64,000 nucleotides of DNA from an uncultured Luteimonas sp. (GTDB taxonomy: Bacteria; Pseudomonadota; Gammaproteobacteria; Xanthomonadales; Xanthomonadaceae). A program made the translations under genes and the position numbers. The notes under the pieces are model-generated. The model made no database searches. It was not told the origin of the DNA and was given only the letters and a program-made list of their open reading frames with translations. Below, piece by piece: positions 57,346 to 64,000 of this stretch (position 1 is the stretch's first letter; every line of letters begins with the position of its first letter). Location: positions 1 to 64,000 of the forward strand of contig CAKTDC010000003.1 in NCBI GenBank assembly GCA_934541015.1, in the 5' to 3' direction.

Positions 57346-57370
57346 ATTCCCGCGAAGGCCGGGATCCATT
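57346..57370. repeat. Dispersed REP-like repeat upstream of metX
   Basis: ATTCCCGCGAAGGCCGGGATCCA type hairpin (CCCGCG..GCCGGG). Related copies are at 42319, 42467, 60078, 60170 and 62115. It lies in the 217-bp gap between ccmI and metX, which otherwise holds the metX promoter. Confidence 0.6.
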
Positions 57371-57518
57371 CGGCCTGTGCGTCAGGCATCCCGCGCCCCT
57401 GTCTGCAGCAGGTGGCCGCATCCCGCCGGCGGGGGTTGCTGCCGTTCCCGCGGCAGGTTTCCACCCGCACATCCGCATTGTTTCCGCCGCCAATGGCGGC
57501 AAAACAGCACTCTGCCGA

Positions 57519-57524
57519 TAGAAT
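57519..57524 (+). promoter_or_regulatory. Probable -10 box of metX, close to the start codon
   Basis: TAGAAT ends six bases before the metX ATG and no Shine-Dalgarno is visible. If this is the -10 box, the transcript would begin at or next to the ATG, as in leaderless mRNAs. The same arrangement occurs at 60415-60420. Confidence 0.5.
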
Positions 57525-57530
57525 CCAGCC

Positions 57531-58649
57531 ATGACCGAGTTCATCCCCCCCGGCACGCGCTGGATCGCGCTGCCCTCGCCGTTTCCGATGAAGCGCGGCG
57601 GCGCGCTGGAAGGCGCGCGCATCGCATACGAAACCTGGGGCACGCTCAATGCCGCCCGCGACAACGCGATCCTGATCGTCACCGGCCTGTCGCCCAACGC
57701 CCACGCAGCCGCCAACGCCGGCAATCCCGAGCCGGGCTGGTGGGAGGCGATGCTCGGCCCGGGCAAGCCCATCGACAGCGACCGCTGGTTCGTGGTCTGC
57801 GTGAACTCGCTGGGCAGCTGCAAGGGATCCACCGGCCCGGCCTCGCCGCATCCCGCCACCGGCCTGCCCTACAGGCTCGCCTTCCCCGAGCTGTCGATCG
57901 AGGACGGCGCCGCCGCCGCCGCGCACGTGGTGGATGCCCTGGGCATCGCACGCCTGGCCTGCGTGATCGGCAACTCGATGGGCGGCATGACCGCGCTGGC
58001 CCTGCTCACGCAGCGGCCGGGCATCGCGCGCAGCCACATCAATATCTCCGGCGCCGCGCACGCGCTGCCGTTCTCCATCGCCATCCGCTCGCTGCAGCGC
58101 GAGGCCATCCGCCTCGACCCGGACTGGAACAACGGCGACTACGACGAGCAGCGCTACCCCGAAAGCGGCATGCGCATGGCGCGCAAGCTCGGCGTCATCA
58201 CCTACCGCTCGGCGCTGGAGTGGGACGGCCGCTTCGGCCGCGTGCGCCTGGACTCGGACCGCCGCGACGACGAGGATCCGTTCGGCCTGGAGTTCCAGGT
58301 GGAAAGCTACCTGGAGGCCCATGCGCGGCGCTTCGTGCGCATGTTCGATCCCAACAGCTACCTCTACCTGAGCCGCTCGATGGACTGGTTCGACCTGGGC
58401 GAAACCCGCGGCGGCAACACCGATGCCGGCCTGGCCGCGATCCATGACCTGGAGAAGGCGCTGGCGATCGGCGTGCATACCGACATCCTGTTCCCGCTGC
58501 AGCAGCAGGAGCAGATCGCCGACGGCCTGCGCGCCGGCGGCACCGATGCGGCCTTCCTCGCGCTGGAGTCGCCGCAGGGCCACGATGCCTTCCTGGTCGA
58601 CTTCGACCGCTTCGGCCCCGCCATCGGCGGCTTCCTGGCCGGGCTATGA
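57531..58649 (+). CDS. metX: Serine O-succinyltransferase-type MetX homologue
   Basis: A 372-residue alpha/beta-hydrolase acyltransferase of the MetX family. Nucleophile Ser149 is in VIGNSMGGMTAL; the catalytic Asp and His are in the C-terminal TDILFP and PQGHDAFL. The start MTEFIPPGTR closely matches Xanthomonas MetX proteins, which from published work act as serine O-succinyltransferases for cysteine synthesis, not homoserine acetyltransferases. That assignment is from family knowledge; the sequence alone shows the MetX fold and triad. The ATGA overlap with the next gene suggests co-transcription. Confidence 0.9.
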   Translation: MTEFIPPGTRWIALPSPFPMKRGGALEGARIAYETWGTLNAARDNAILIVTGLSPNAHAAANAGNPEPGWWEAMLGPGKPIDSDRWFVVCVNSLGSCKGSTGPASPHPATGLPYRLAFPELSIEDGAAAAAHVVDALGIARLACVIGNSMGGMTALALLTQRPGIARSHINISGAAHALPFSIAIRSLQREAIRLDPDWNNGDYDEQRYPESGMRMARKLGVITYRSALEWDGRFGRVRLDSDRRDDEDPFGLEFQVESYLEAHARRFVRMFDPNSYLYLSRSMDWFDLGETRGGNTDAGLAAIHDLEKALAIGVHTDILFPLQQQEQIADGLRAGGTDAAFLALESPQGHDAFLVDFDRFGPAIGGFLAGL

Positions 58650-60049
58650 GCACCACCATGGCGTTCCAGCCATCGCCGGCACAGACCGCCCCCGCACTCG
58701 AGACGCTGCGGGCGCATTTCGGCGACCGCTTCAGCGATGCACCGGGGAGTCGCCGCCAGCATGCGCGCGGCGAAGGCTTCCCGGGCGCCCATCCGCCCGA
58801 TGCGGTGGTCTGGCCCGGGTCCACGGACGAGGTCGCCTTCGTCCTGCGCACCTGCAGCGCGCACGGCGTACCGGTGATCGCCTTCGGCGCGGGCAGCTCG
58901 CTGGAGGGACAGGTCAACGCGCCCTCCGGCGGCGTTTGCCTGGAGATGTCGCACATGGACCAGCTGCTCGCCGTGCGCGCCGAGGACGGCGACTGCGTGG
59001 TGCAGCCGGGCATCACCCGCGAGGCTCTCAACAGCGCGCTGCGCGACACCGGCCTGTACTTCCCGATCGATCCCGGCGCCAATGCCTCGATCGGCGGCAT
59101 GGTTTCCACCCGCGCCTCGGGCACCACCACCATCTGCTACGGCACCATCGCCGACAACGTGCTGGCGCTGGAGGTCGTGCTCGCCGACGGCCGCGTCATC
59201 CGCTGCGGCACGCGCGCGCGCAAGAGTTCCGCCGGCTACGACCTGGTGCGCCTGTTCACCGGCTCCGAAGGCACGCTGGGCGTCATCACCGAGGTCACGC
59301 TGAGGCTGCACGGACGCCCCGAGGCCGTGGGCAGCGGCATGTGCACCTTCGACGCGCTGCGCCCGGCGGTGGAGGCGGTCACCGAGCTGATCCAGCTCGG
59401 CGCCCCGCTGGGCCGCATCGAGTTCCTCGACGAGGTGCAGGTGCGCGCCTGCAACCGCCATTCGCGGCTGGCGCTGCCCGAGCGACCGACCCTGTTCATC
59501 GAATTCAACGGCACCGCGGCCAGCGTCGCCGAACAGTTCGAACGCGCGCAGGCCACCATCGCCGCGCACGGCGGCGGCGCGCTGGAGTGGGCCGACGATG
59601 AAGCCCGCCGCGCCGCGCTGTGGAAGGCCCGGCATTCGGCCTACTTCGCCGCCCGCGCGCTGCGGCCTGATGCCGACTGCATCGTCTCGGACGTGTGCGT
59701 GCCGGTCTCGGCCCTGGCCGCAAACGTCGAGGCGGCGCGCCGCGACATCGACGCCGAAGGCCTGCTCGCGCCGATCGTCGGCCATGTCGGCGACGGCAAC
59801 TTCCACGTGCTGTTCCTGGTCGAGCCCGGCAACGCCGCCGAACAGGCCGCGCTCGACCGCGTCTACGACGCCATGATCGCCCGCGCCCACGCCGCCGGCG
59901 GCACCTGCACCGGCGAACACGGCATCGGCCTGGGCAAGCGCGACAAGCTGGTCGCCGAATTCGGCCCCGACACCGTGGGGCTGATGCGCAGCATCAAGGC
60001 CGCCTTCGATCCCCAGGGCATCCTCAACCCGGGGAAGCTGTTCCTCTAG
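58646..60049 (+). CDS. FAD-binding oxidase, D-lactate dehydrogenase-like
   Basis: A 467-residue flavoprotein of the GlcD/DLD group. The FAD-binding PCMH domain is at about 50-230 (VVWPGSTDEVAFVLRTC, VIAFGAGSSLEGQ, DPGANASIGGMVSTRASGT, GSEGTLGVITEVTLRLHG). The C-terminal substrate and metal-site domain contains VGHVGDGNFHVLFLV and CTGEHGIGLGKRDKL. These blocks match eukaryotic-type LDHD and bacterial D-2-hydroxyacid dehydrogenases. Probable substrate is D-lactate or another D-2-hydroxyacid; electron acceptor may be a cytochrome. The start overlaps metX; the stop is directly followed by a repeat element. Confidence 0.88.
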   Translation: MSTTMAFQPSPAQTAPALETLRAHFGDRFSDAPGSRRQHARGEGFPGAHPPDAVVWPGSTDEVAFVLRTCSAHGVPVIAFGAGSSLEGQVNAPSGGVCLEMSHMDQLLAVRAEDGDCVVQPGITREALNSALRDTGLYFPIDPGANASIGGMVSTRASGTTTICYGTIADNVLALEVVLADGRVIRCGTRARKSSAGYDLVRLFTGSEGTLGVITEVTLRLHGRPEAVGSGMCTFDALRPAVEAVTELIQLGAPLGRIEFLDEVQVRACNRHSRLALPERPTLFIEFNGTAASVAEQFERAQATIAAHGGGALEWADDEARRAALWKARHSAYFAARALRPDADCIVSDVCVPVSALAANVEAARRDIDAEGLLAPIVGHVGDGNFHVLFLVEPGNAAEQAALDRVYDAMIARAHAAGGTCTGEHGIGLGKRDKLVAEFGPDTVGLMRSIKAAFDPQGILNPGKLFL

Positions 60050-60050
60050 G

Positions 60051-60216
60051 GTGCTGTCCCGCAAGAAAATTTCTTCCGTCATCCCCGCGCAGGCGGGGAT
60101 CCATGGACGTTAACCCGTTGAAATCAAAGTCCTTGGATGATCAGCGCTCCGCGCTGTTGGGAAGCACCTCCCGCCTGCGCGGGAATGACGAGCACAAGAA
60201 ACCTGCGGGACAGCAC
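60051..60216. repeat. MITE-like element with long imperfect terminal inverted repeats
   Basis: Element of 166 bp whose ends are inverted copies of each other over about 48 bases. They begin GTGCTGTCCCGCA and continue through TTTCTT and CGTCAT-CCCGCGCAGGCGGG. The inner parts contain a REP-like hairpin ending GGATCCATGGACGT. It starts one base after the oxidase stop codon. Too short to encode a protein; movement would need a transposase elsewhere. Confidence 0.8.
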
Positions 60217-60414
60217 ACTAGCGAACGCGCGGACACGGGTCCTCGCCGATGCACCTCCGGATTCGGCGGACTGGCGCTGGCCAGGCTGCGCACGACGGCG
60301 GGCGTCCTGACTCCCCCGCTCCCGGCAGGCCCTCATCCGGCGCCGAAAAGACGGGCCCGGATCCGGACCGCAGCTCCCTGCGCACCCCCGCAGACAGTTT
60401 CAGGCGTTACGGAC

Positions 60415-60420
60415 TAGAAT
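60415..60420 (+). promoter_or_regulatory. Probable -10 box of the cupin gene, close to the start codon
   Basis: TAGAAT ends six bases before the ATG at 60427 and there is no Shine-Dalgarno. As at 57519, this suggests a leaderless transcript. Confidence 0.5.
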
Positions 60421-60426
60421 CGGGCG

Positions 60427-61020
60427 ATGGACAGCGACGCCCTTCCCGACATCCCGTTCGAAGGCCGCGACCGATTCATCGCCGCCGTCGACGCCGCGGT
60501 CGCCAGCGGCGACGGCCACGCCATCACCGCCGCGCTGCGCAGCACCCTGTGCGGCCTCATCCGCGACCCGGGCATCCGCCTCCCCGCCTGCGTCCATGCC
60601 CCCATCAGCGACCACTACGCGCGCCGCGAGCTCTACCGCAGCCCCCACCACGGCTACAGCATCGTCGCCATGACCTGGGGCCCCGGCCAGGGCACGCCCG
60701 TGCACGACCACTGCGGGCTGTGGTGCGTCGAGGGCGTCTGGGACGGCGAGCTGGAGGTCACCCAGTACGAACTCCTGGACACCGACGGCGAACGCACCCG
60801 GCTTCGCCCCGCCGGCGGCATGCAGGCAGGCCCCGGCACCGCCGGCAGCCTCATACCGCCGCACGAATATCACACCATCCGCAACGCCAGCAGCGACCAG
60901 GTCGCCGTCTCCGTGCACATCTACCAGGGCCTGCTGGACCACTGCTGCCGCTTCGAACACCTGCAGGGCGAGTGGTACCGGCGCGTCCCCGCCGAACTGC
61001 TGGTCGACCAGGCCGGCTGA
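60427..61020 (+). CDS. Cysteine dioxygenase-type cupin (thiol dioxygenase)
   Basis: A 197-residue cupin. The metal-binding HxH is in GTPVHDHCGLWCVEGVWDG and the third His is in PPHEYHTIRNAS. SLHIY-type strand (VSVHIYQG) and RFEHLQGEWY follow. This matches bacterial thiol dioxygenases (cysteine dioxygenase or 3-mercaptopropionate dioxygenase). Substrate cannot be decided here. Downstream of the serine succinyltransferase, a role in sulfur amino acid breakdown fits. Confidence 0.85.
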   Translation: MDSDALPDIPFEGRDRFIAAVDAAVASGDGHAITAALRSTLCGLIRDPGIRLPACVHAPISDHYARRELYRSPHHGYSIVAMTWGPGQGTPVHDHCGLWCVEGVWDGELEVTQYELLDTDGERTRLRPAGGMQAGPGTAGSLIPPHEYHTIRNASSDQVAVSVHIYQGLLDHCCRFEHLQGEWYRRVPAELLVDQAG

Positions 61021-61033
61021 GCGCCGGCCCCGC

Positions 61034-61039
61034 TATACT
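61034..61039 (+). promoter_or_regulatory. Candidate -10 box of tRNA-Leu
   Basis: TATACT, ten bases upstream of the mature tRNA 5' end. A convincing -35 box is not visible in the preceding GC-rich bases, which overlap the end of the cupin gene. Confidence 0.5.
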
Positions 61040-61049
61040 GCACGTCCGC

Positions 61050-61136
61050 GCCGGAATGGCGGAATCGGTAGACGCAGCGGACTCAAAATCCGCCGCCCTT
61101 AAAAGCGTGTGGGTTCGAGTCCCACTTCCGGCACCA
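61050..61136 (+). tRNA. tRNA-Leu (anticodon CAA)
   Basis: 87-nt tRNA with encoded CCA. The acceptor stem GCCGGAA pairs with TTCCGGC, the anticodon arm GCGGA-CTCAAAA-TCCGC gives anticodon CAA, and there is a long variable arm (CCCTTAAAAGCGT-type) and a T arm GTGGG-TTCGAGT-CCCAC. The long variable arm and G-D loop are those of a leucine tRNA. Reads UUG codons. Confidence 0.97.
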
Positions 61137-61157
61137 CCTGTCCGGCGGCACAAAAAC

Positions 61158-61203
61158 AGAAGGCCCAGTCTTTCGGTTTGCACCGATCGGCTGAGCCTTC
61201 TTT
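61158..61203 (+). terminator. Probable terminator after tRNA-Leu
   Basis: AGAAGGC (61158-61164) pairs with GCCTTCT (61195-61201), followed by TT. The inner part CGGTTTGCACCG forms a further small stem. A run of A's before the stem gives some symmetry. Lies 22 bases after the tRNA. Confidence 0.6.
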
Positions 61204-61548
61204 GCCGGAGCGATTGCGTTCTGCTTGCGCTTCCCGCTTTTTCTCCGACGGGTGCAGGTTACAACCGTCACCGTTAGATAAAAGTAAAACAGTGCGACCG
61301 TTCGTCGGCTGGCCGATGCGCGGGATCCGGGGCCAGTCAGCGGACCGGACTGCTGTGCTGCAACATCCGCGGTTGCACTGGGACCGTGCGCTGACCCCGC
61401 GACCATCCGCGCACCCGTCCGGCGGGAAGCGCGGATCGCCCGGGCGCGTCAAGCGAACCGGCGCCAGCGCCATGACTGCGTGGATCGATGCCCGCGAAGA
61501 TCGTCCTCGCACACGCACCGCCGTCGTCGGGGCACCCGCCGGACGCGA
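61204..61548. other. 345-bp gap without a recognisable gene
   Basis: Between the tRNA terminator and the minus-strand HExxH gene. It starts with a relatively AT-rich patch around 61250-61300 (TTAGATAAAAGTAAAAC) and then becomes GC-rich. Open frames cross it but none carries a motif. No integrase or tRNA-end duplication was found, so I see no evidence for an integrated element. Confidence 0.4.
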
Positions 61549-61986
61549 TCACCACGGCCACCACCCACGCCCGGTCTGCGCATAGCGGTCGGCCGCGCGC
61601 TCGAAGCGGTTGCGCACGCTGATGCCGCCGCAGAGGAAATACAGCGGCACGAACAGCGGGCCCAGCGCCATGTACTGGTAGACGTGGGCGCGCTCGTGGT
61701 CGCCCAGCACGATCGACGGCTCCTCGCACAGCCCGGCGCGATGCGCGTAGGTCGTGCAGGCGCTGTCGAGGCTGTCGCCTGTGTGCAGGATCACGTTGCC
61801 CAGGGTCATCGCGCCGCCGGGGCCCCAGGGCCAGCGGTGGAACACGAGCGCGCGCTCGCGACGGTTGGCACGCAGCTGCGCGCCGAACGGCAGGCCGGCA
61901 GCGCCGGCGAGCAGGCCGAGCAGCGTATTGGGCAGCGTCCACAGGGCACCGGACACGAACAGCAGCGGTGACCAGCGCACGCCCAT
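61549..61986 (-). CDS. Small membrane protein with HExxH motif
   Basis: A 145-residue protein starting MGVRWSPLLFVSGALW, with an N-terminal hydrophobic segment (SPLLFVSGALWTLPNTLLGLLAGAAGLPFG). A soluble part contains GGAMTLGNVILHTG and DHERAHVYQYMALGPLFVPLYFL. HERAH is an HExxH zinc-binding motif and is followed by a second hydrophobic segment. Similar short proteins with H-E-x-x-H-x-x-Q-Y are known to me in this family without assigned function. Whether it is a protease is unproven. The start at 61986 is chosen because the upstream extension runs through repeat DNA. Confidence 0.7.
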   Translation of the reverse strand: MGVRWSPLLFVSGALWTLPNTLLGLLAGAAGLPFGAQLRANRRERALVFHRWPWGPGGAMTLGNVILHTGDSLDSACTTYAHRAGLCEEPSIVLGDHERAHVYQYMALGPLFVPLYFLCGGISVRNRFERAADRYAQTGRGWWPW

Positions 61987-62114
61987 CAGCCCTGCCTCCG
62001 GCAAGCGGCGTCCCGCCGCGGCGGCCCCGGGAACGCCTGGTTCCGGCGAGCGGGAAACCGCACCGGCCCACTGCAGCACGCCGGCACCCTGCGCCGCACG
62101 CGACGCACCTGTCC

Positions 62115-62150
62115 GTCGTTCCCGCGAAGGCGGGAACCCATGGACGTCCA
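62115..62150. repeat. Dispersed REP-like repeat
   Basis: GTCGTTCCCGCGAAGGCGGGAACCCATGGACGT-type sequence with a CCCGC/GCGGG hairpin. It is the same type as at 57346 and 60078. It lies in the 259-bp gap between the pspC-like gene and the HExxH gene, which otherwise shows no gene. Confidence 0.65.
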
Positions 62151-62245
62151 GCGCCATCCTCCGCGTGCGCCACCCCTGTGCCGCACGCAACCCGGCGGAC
62201 GGATCCCCGCCGCTGCCGCAGGTAGGGCGCCAGGCCGCATCGCGC

Positions 62246-62443
62246 CTACGCCTCCCCCTCCGGCATCAGCACCCACAGCCCGAGGTAGACGAAGATTCCC
62301 GGCAGCCCCGCCAGCAGCGCCGTCACCAGCACGAAGCCGACGCGGGTCCAGAAGGGATTCCAGCCGAAGCGCCGCGCAATGCCGCCAACCACGCCGGCCA
62401 GCACGCGATCCTCCACGACCCTGCTCAGCGTGGGCCTGCTCAT
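62246..62443 (-). CDS. PspC-domain protein
   Basis: A 65-residue protein. The N-terminal part VVEDRVLAGVVGGIARRFGWNPFWTRVGFVL is the PspC signature, followed by one or two membrane helices (VLVTALLAGLPGIFVYLGLWVLMP). In E. coli PspC takes part in the phage-shock response; short stand-alone PspC proteins like this are common and of unclear role. No pspA or pspB gene is in the window. Confidence 0.9.
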   Translation of the reverse strand: MSRPTLSRVVEDRVLAGVVGGIARRFGWNPFWTRVGFVLVTALLAGLPGIFVYLGLWVLMPEGEA

Positions 62444-62486
62444 GCGGGCGCCTCGACGACGCAGCGGCGAAGACGGAAGCTTCCCC

Positions 62487-63557
62487 TCAGCGGCTGCGCT
62501 TGCGCAGCCATTCGTGGATCGCCGTGGGCACTTCCTTCTGCGCCCGCCCGGAGACGTAGATGCCGATGTGGCCGCCGCGGAAGGACAGTTCGGAATAATC
62601 GTCGCTGCCCACGACCTTCTTCAGCACGCGCGACGCATCCGGCGGCACCAGGTGGTCGTGTTCGGCATAGATGTTGAGCACCGGCATGTCGACGAAGCCC
62701 AGGTCGACCTCCTGGTCGCCGATGCGTACGCCACCGTTGATGAAGCCGTTGCCCTGGTAGAACTGCTTGATGAACTCGCGGAAGGCTTCGCCGGCCTGGT
62801 CGGGGGAGTCGAAGATCCACTTCTCCATGCGCAGGAAATCCTCCAGCGCCTTGCGGTCGTCGAGGATGTCCACCAGGCCGACGTACTTCTGCACGAACAG
62901 CCGCCACGGCTTCAGCGTGAGGTAGCACAGGTTCATCATGTCCGCCGGGACGTTGCCCAGCGTGTCGACCAGCAGGTCCACGTCCATGCCCCGCGTCCAG
63001 TTCGAGAGCATGTTGTCGTCGGTGTGGAAGTCGACCGGCGTGACCATCGTGATCAGGTTCTTGACCTTCTCCGGATTGAGCGCGGCGTAGCACAGCGAGA
63101 ACGCGCCGCCCTGGCAGATGCCGAGCAGGTTCACCGCATCGAGCCCGTGCGCCTGGCGCAGGTAATCGACCGCACCGCCGATGAAGCGCTGGATGTAGTC
63201 CTCCAGGGTCAGGAACCGGTCGGAGCGGTCCGGGTAGCCCCAGTCGATGATGTAGATGTCCTCGCCGCGCTCGAGCAGGCCCTTGACCAGCGAGCGGTCC
63301 TCCTGCAGGTCGACCATGTAGGGGCGGTTGACCAGCGCGTAGCTGATCACGATGGGAATCCGCGCGGTCGGCTTCTTCTCGCTGACGAAGCGGTACAGGA
63401 CCACCTTGCCGTCGCGCCAGACCTCCTGCCGGGAGGTGACGCCGAAATCGACGTCGTCGACTTCGCGCAGTGTCTGCAGGCCGGCTCCGAGCTTCTGCTG
63501 CAGCCTGGCCGCTTCCTCGGCGAGGCCGTCGAGTGTGATGTTCAATGGACCGTTCAT
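62487..63557 (-). CDS. phaC: Class III poly(R)-hydroxyalkanoate synthase subunit PhaC
   Basis: Polymerises hydroxyacyl-CoA into polyester granules, together with PhaE. 356 residues, the length of class III PhaC. The lipase-like box has the catalytic Cys148 (LLGICQGGAFSL). The Asp and His are in IYAEHDHLVPP and FRGGHIGIYVSG. VISYALVNRPYMVDLQEDRSLVKGLLERGEDIYIIDWGYPD-type sequence is highly characteristic. 28 bases separate it from phaE upstream, indicating a phaEC operon. Confidence 0.95.
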   Translation of the reverse strand: MNGPLNITLDGLAEEAARLQQKLGAGLQTLREVDDVDFGVTSRQEVWRDGKVVLYRFVSEKKPTARIPIVISYALVNRPYMVDLQEDRSLVKGLLERGEDIYIIDWGYPDRSDRFLTLEDYIQRFIGGAVDYLRQAHGLDAVNLLGICQGGAFSLCYAALNPEKVKNLITMVTPVDFHTDDNMLSNWTRGMDVDLLVDTLGNVPADMMNLCYLTLKPWRLFVQKYVGLVDILDDRKALEDFLRMEKWIFDSPDQAGEAFREFIKQFYQGNGFINGGVRIGDQEVDLGFVDMPVLNIYAEHDHLVPPDASRVLKKVVGSDDYSELSFRGGHIGIYVSGRAQKEVPTAIHEWLRKRSR

Positions 63558-63585
63558 GCCGGCACGTTCTCCCTATGGCTGGCGA

Positions 63586-64000
63586 TCAGGCGTCTTTGCC
63601 CGATGCCAGCGGCATCGGCGCGACCGGGATCATCGTCGAGAAACCGTTGGTCGGTGCGGCACCGGCGCGCCTGGCGGACCCGCTGGCGCGGCTGCGCGAC
63701 GGCTTGGCCGCAGACTTCGATGTGGACTTGGCCGTGGACTTGGCCGCGGGCTTGGCTGCGGATTTGCCCGTGGTGCGCGCAGTCTTCGCTGACGCAGGCT
63801 TGGGCTTGGCTTCCGCTTCGGGTTTTGCGGCCACCGGCGCGGTCGATCGAGCGCTCCGGCCGCCGGCGGACGCCGACCTGCTGCGCGCGGACTTCTTCTT
63901 CGCCGCACGCTTCACCGGCTCGCCGCCCCCGGCCGCGGGCGCCGCCCGCCCGGCCTCGTCGCGCAGCCGGCGCAGCGCGCGCTCGAGCTCCACGATCTTG
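63586..64000 (-). CDS. phaE: PHA synthase subunit PhaE, C-terminal part (runs off the window)
   Basis: The open frame enters from the right edge as KIVELERALRRLRDEAGRAA, a coiled-coil end like that of PhaE proteins. It then has about 85 residues of Lys/Ala/Ser/Pro-rich low-complexity sequence that resembles histone H1 tails, and ends in TMIPVAPMPLASGKDA. The start and most of the protein lie beyond 64000, so the call rests on the neighbour phaC and the visible helix. The basic tail is longer than in well-known PhaE proteins and might bind DNA or granules. Confidence 0.75.
   Translation of the reverse strand, partial: KIVELERALRRLRDEAGRAAPAAGGGEPVKRAAKKKSARSRSASAGGRSARSTAPVAAKPEAEAKPKPASAKTARTTGKSAAKPAAKSTAKSTSKSAAKPSRSRASGSARRAGAAPTNGFSTMIPVAPMPLASGKDA

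Noticed and set aside
61050..61300. Integration site of a mobile island at tRNA-Leu
   Set aside because: No integrase gene and no second copy of the tRNA 3' end was found in the window.
61083..61518. Minus-strand frames ending in VGLEPTRF or KWDSNPHAF
   Set aside because: These peptides are the well-known false translation of the antisense of tRNA-Leu.

Overview
The window is GC-rich, gene-dense chromosomal DNA that looks like a gammaproteobacterium of the Xanthomonadaceae/Lysobacteraceae (Lysobacter- or Luteimonas-like). I infer this from the smc-zipA-ligA order, the Xanthomonas-style LigA, the Oar-like TonB receptor, the MetX protein of the serine O-succinyltransferase type and the class III PHA synthase. 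No database was searched; gene names rest on recognised motifs, length and neighbours.

Left end (1-7 kb): ligA, zipA and smc lie on the minus strand. LigA carries two in-frame insertions of repeat DNA. From 7.6 to 36 kb lies a large carbohydrate region. It holds a trehalose block (otsB, a GH15 hydrolase, otsA) behind a UgpC/MsmX-type ABC ATPase. The complete Entner-Doudoroff operon zwf-glk-pgl-edd-eda runs the other way. A minus-strand locus adds a GH3 beta-glucosidase, a LacI regulator, a TonB-dependent receptor, a GH144-like lipoprotein, a sugar-binding lipoprotein, two permeases, a large secreted glycosidase-like protein and a membrane protein. Four nearly identical 14-bp dyads (TGTAAYCGTTTTCA) sit before the GH3 gene, lacI, the receptor gene, and between the ATPase and zwf genes. 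They suggest that one LacI-type regulon joins outer-membrane uptake, inner-membrane import and glucose catabolism.

Middle (36-44.6 kb): a YciI protein, scpA-scpB-rluB (the SMC partners and a pseudouridine synthase), a flavin reductase, an omega-amidase and an aminotransferase. The last two are separated by an array of about nine 44/45-bp tandem repeats.

44.6-57.3 kb: the cytochrome c maturation genes are split. ccmAB is separated from ccmCDEFGHI by a TetR regulator, a decaheme MtrA/PioA-like cytochrome, an MtrB/PioB-like barrel, a diheme cytochrome and an azurin. Together these form a possible electron conduit across the outer membrane, embedded in the genes that make its hemoproteins. This is the most unusual layout in the window.

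Right end (57.3-64 kb): metX-type serine succinyltransferase, a D-lactate dehydrogenase-like flavoprotein, a thiol dioxygenase-like cupin, tRNA-Leu(CAA), a small HExxH membrane protein, a PspC-domain protein, phaC and the C-terminal part of phaE, which runs off the window. Dispersed non-coding repeats of several kinds are scattered throughout. No CRISPR array, rRNA, integrase or transposase gene was seen.
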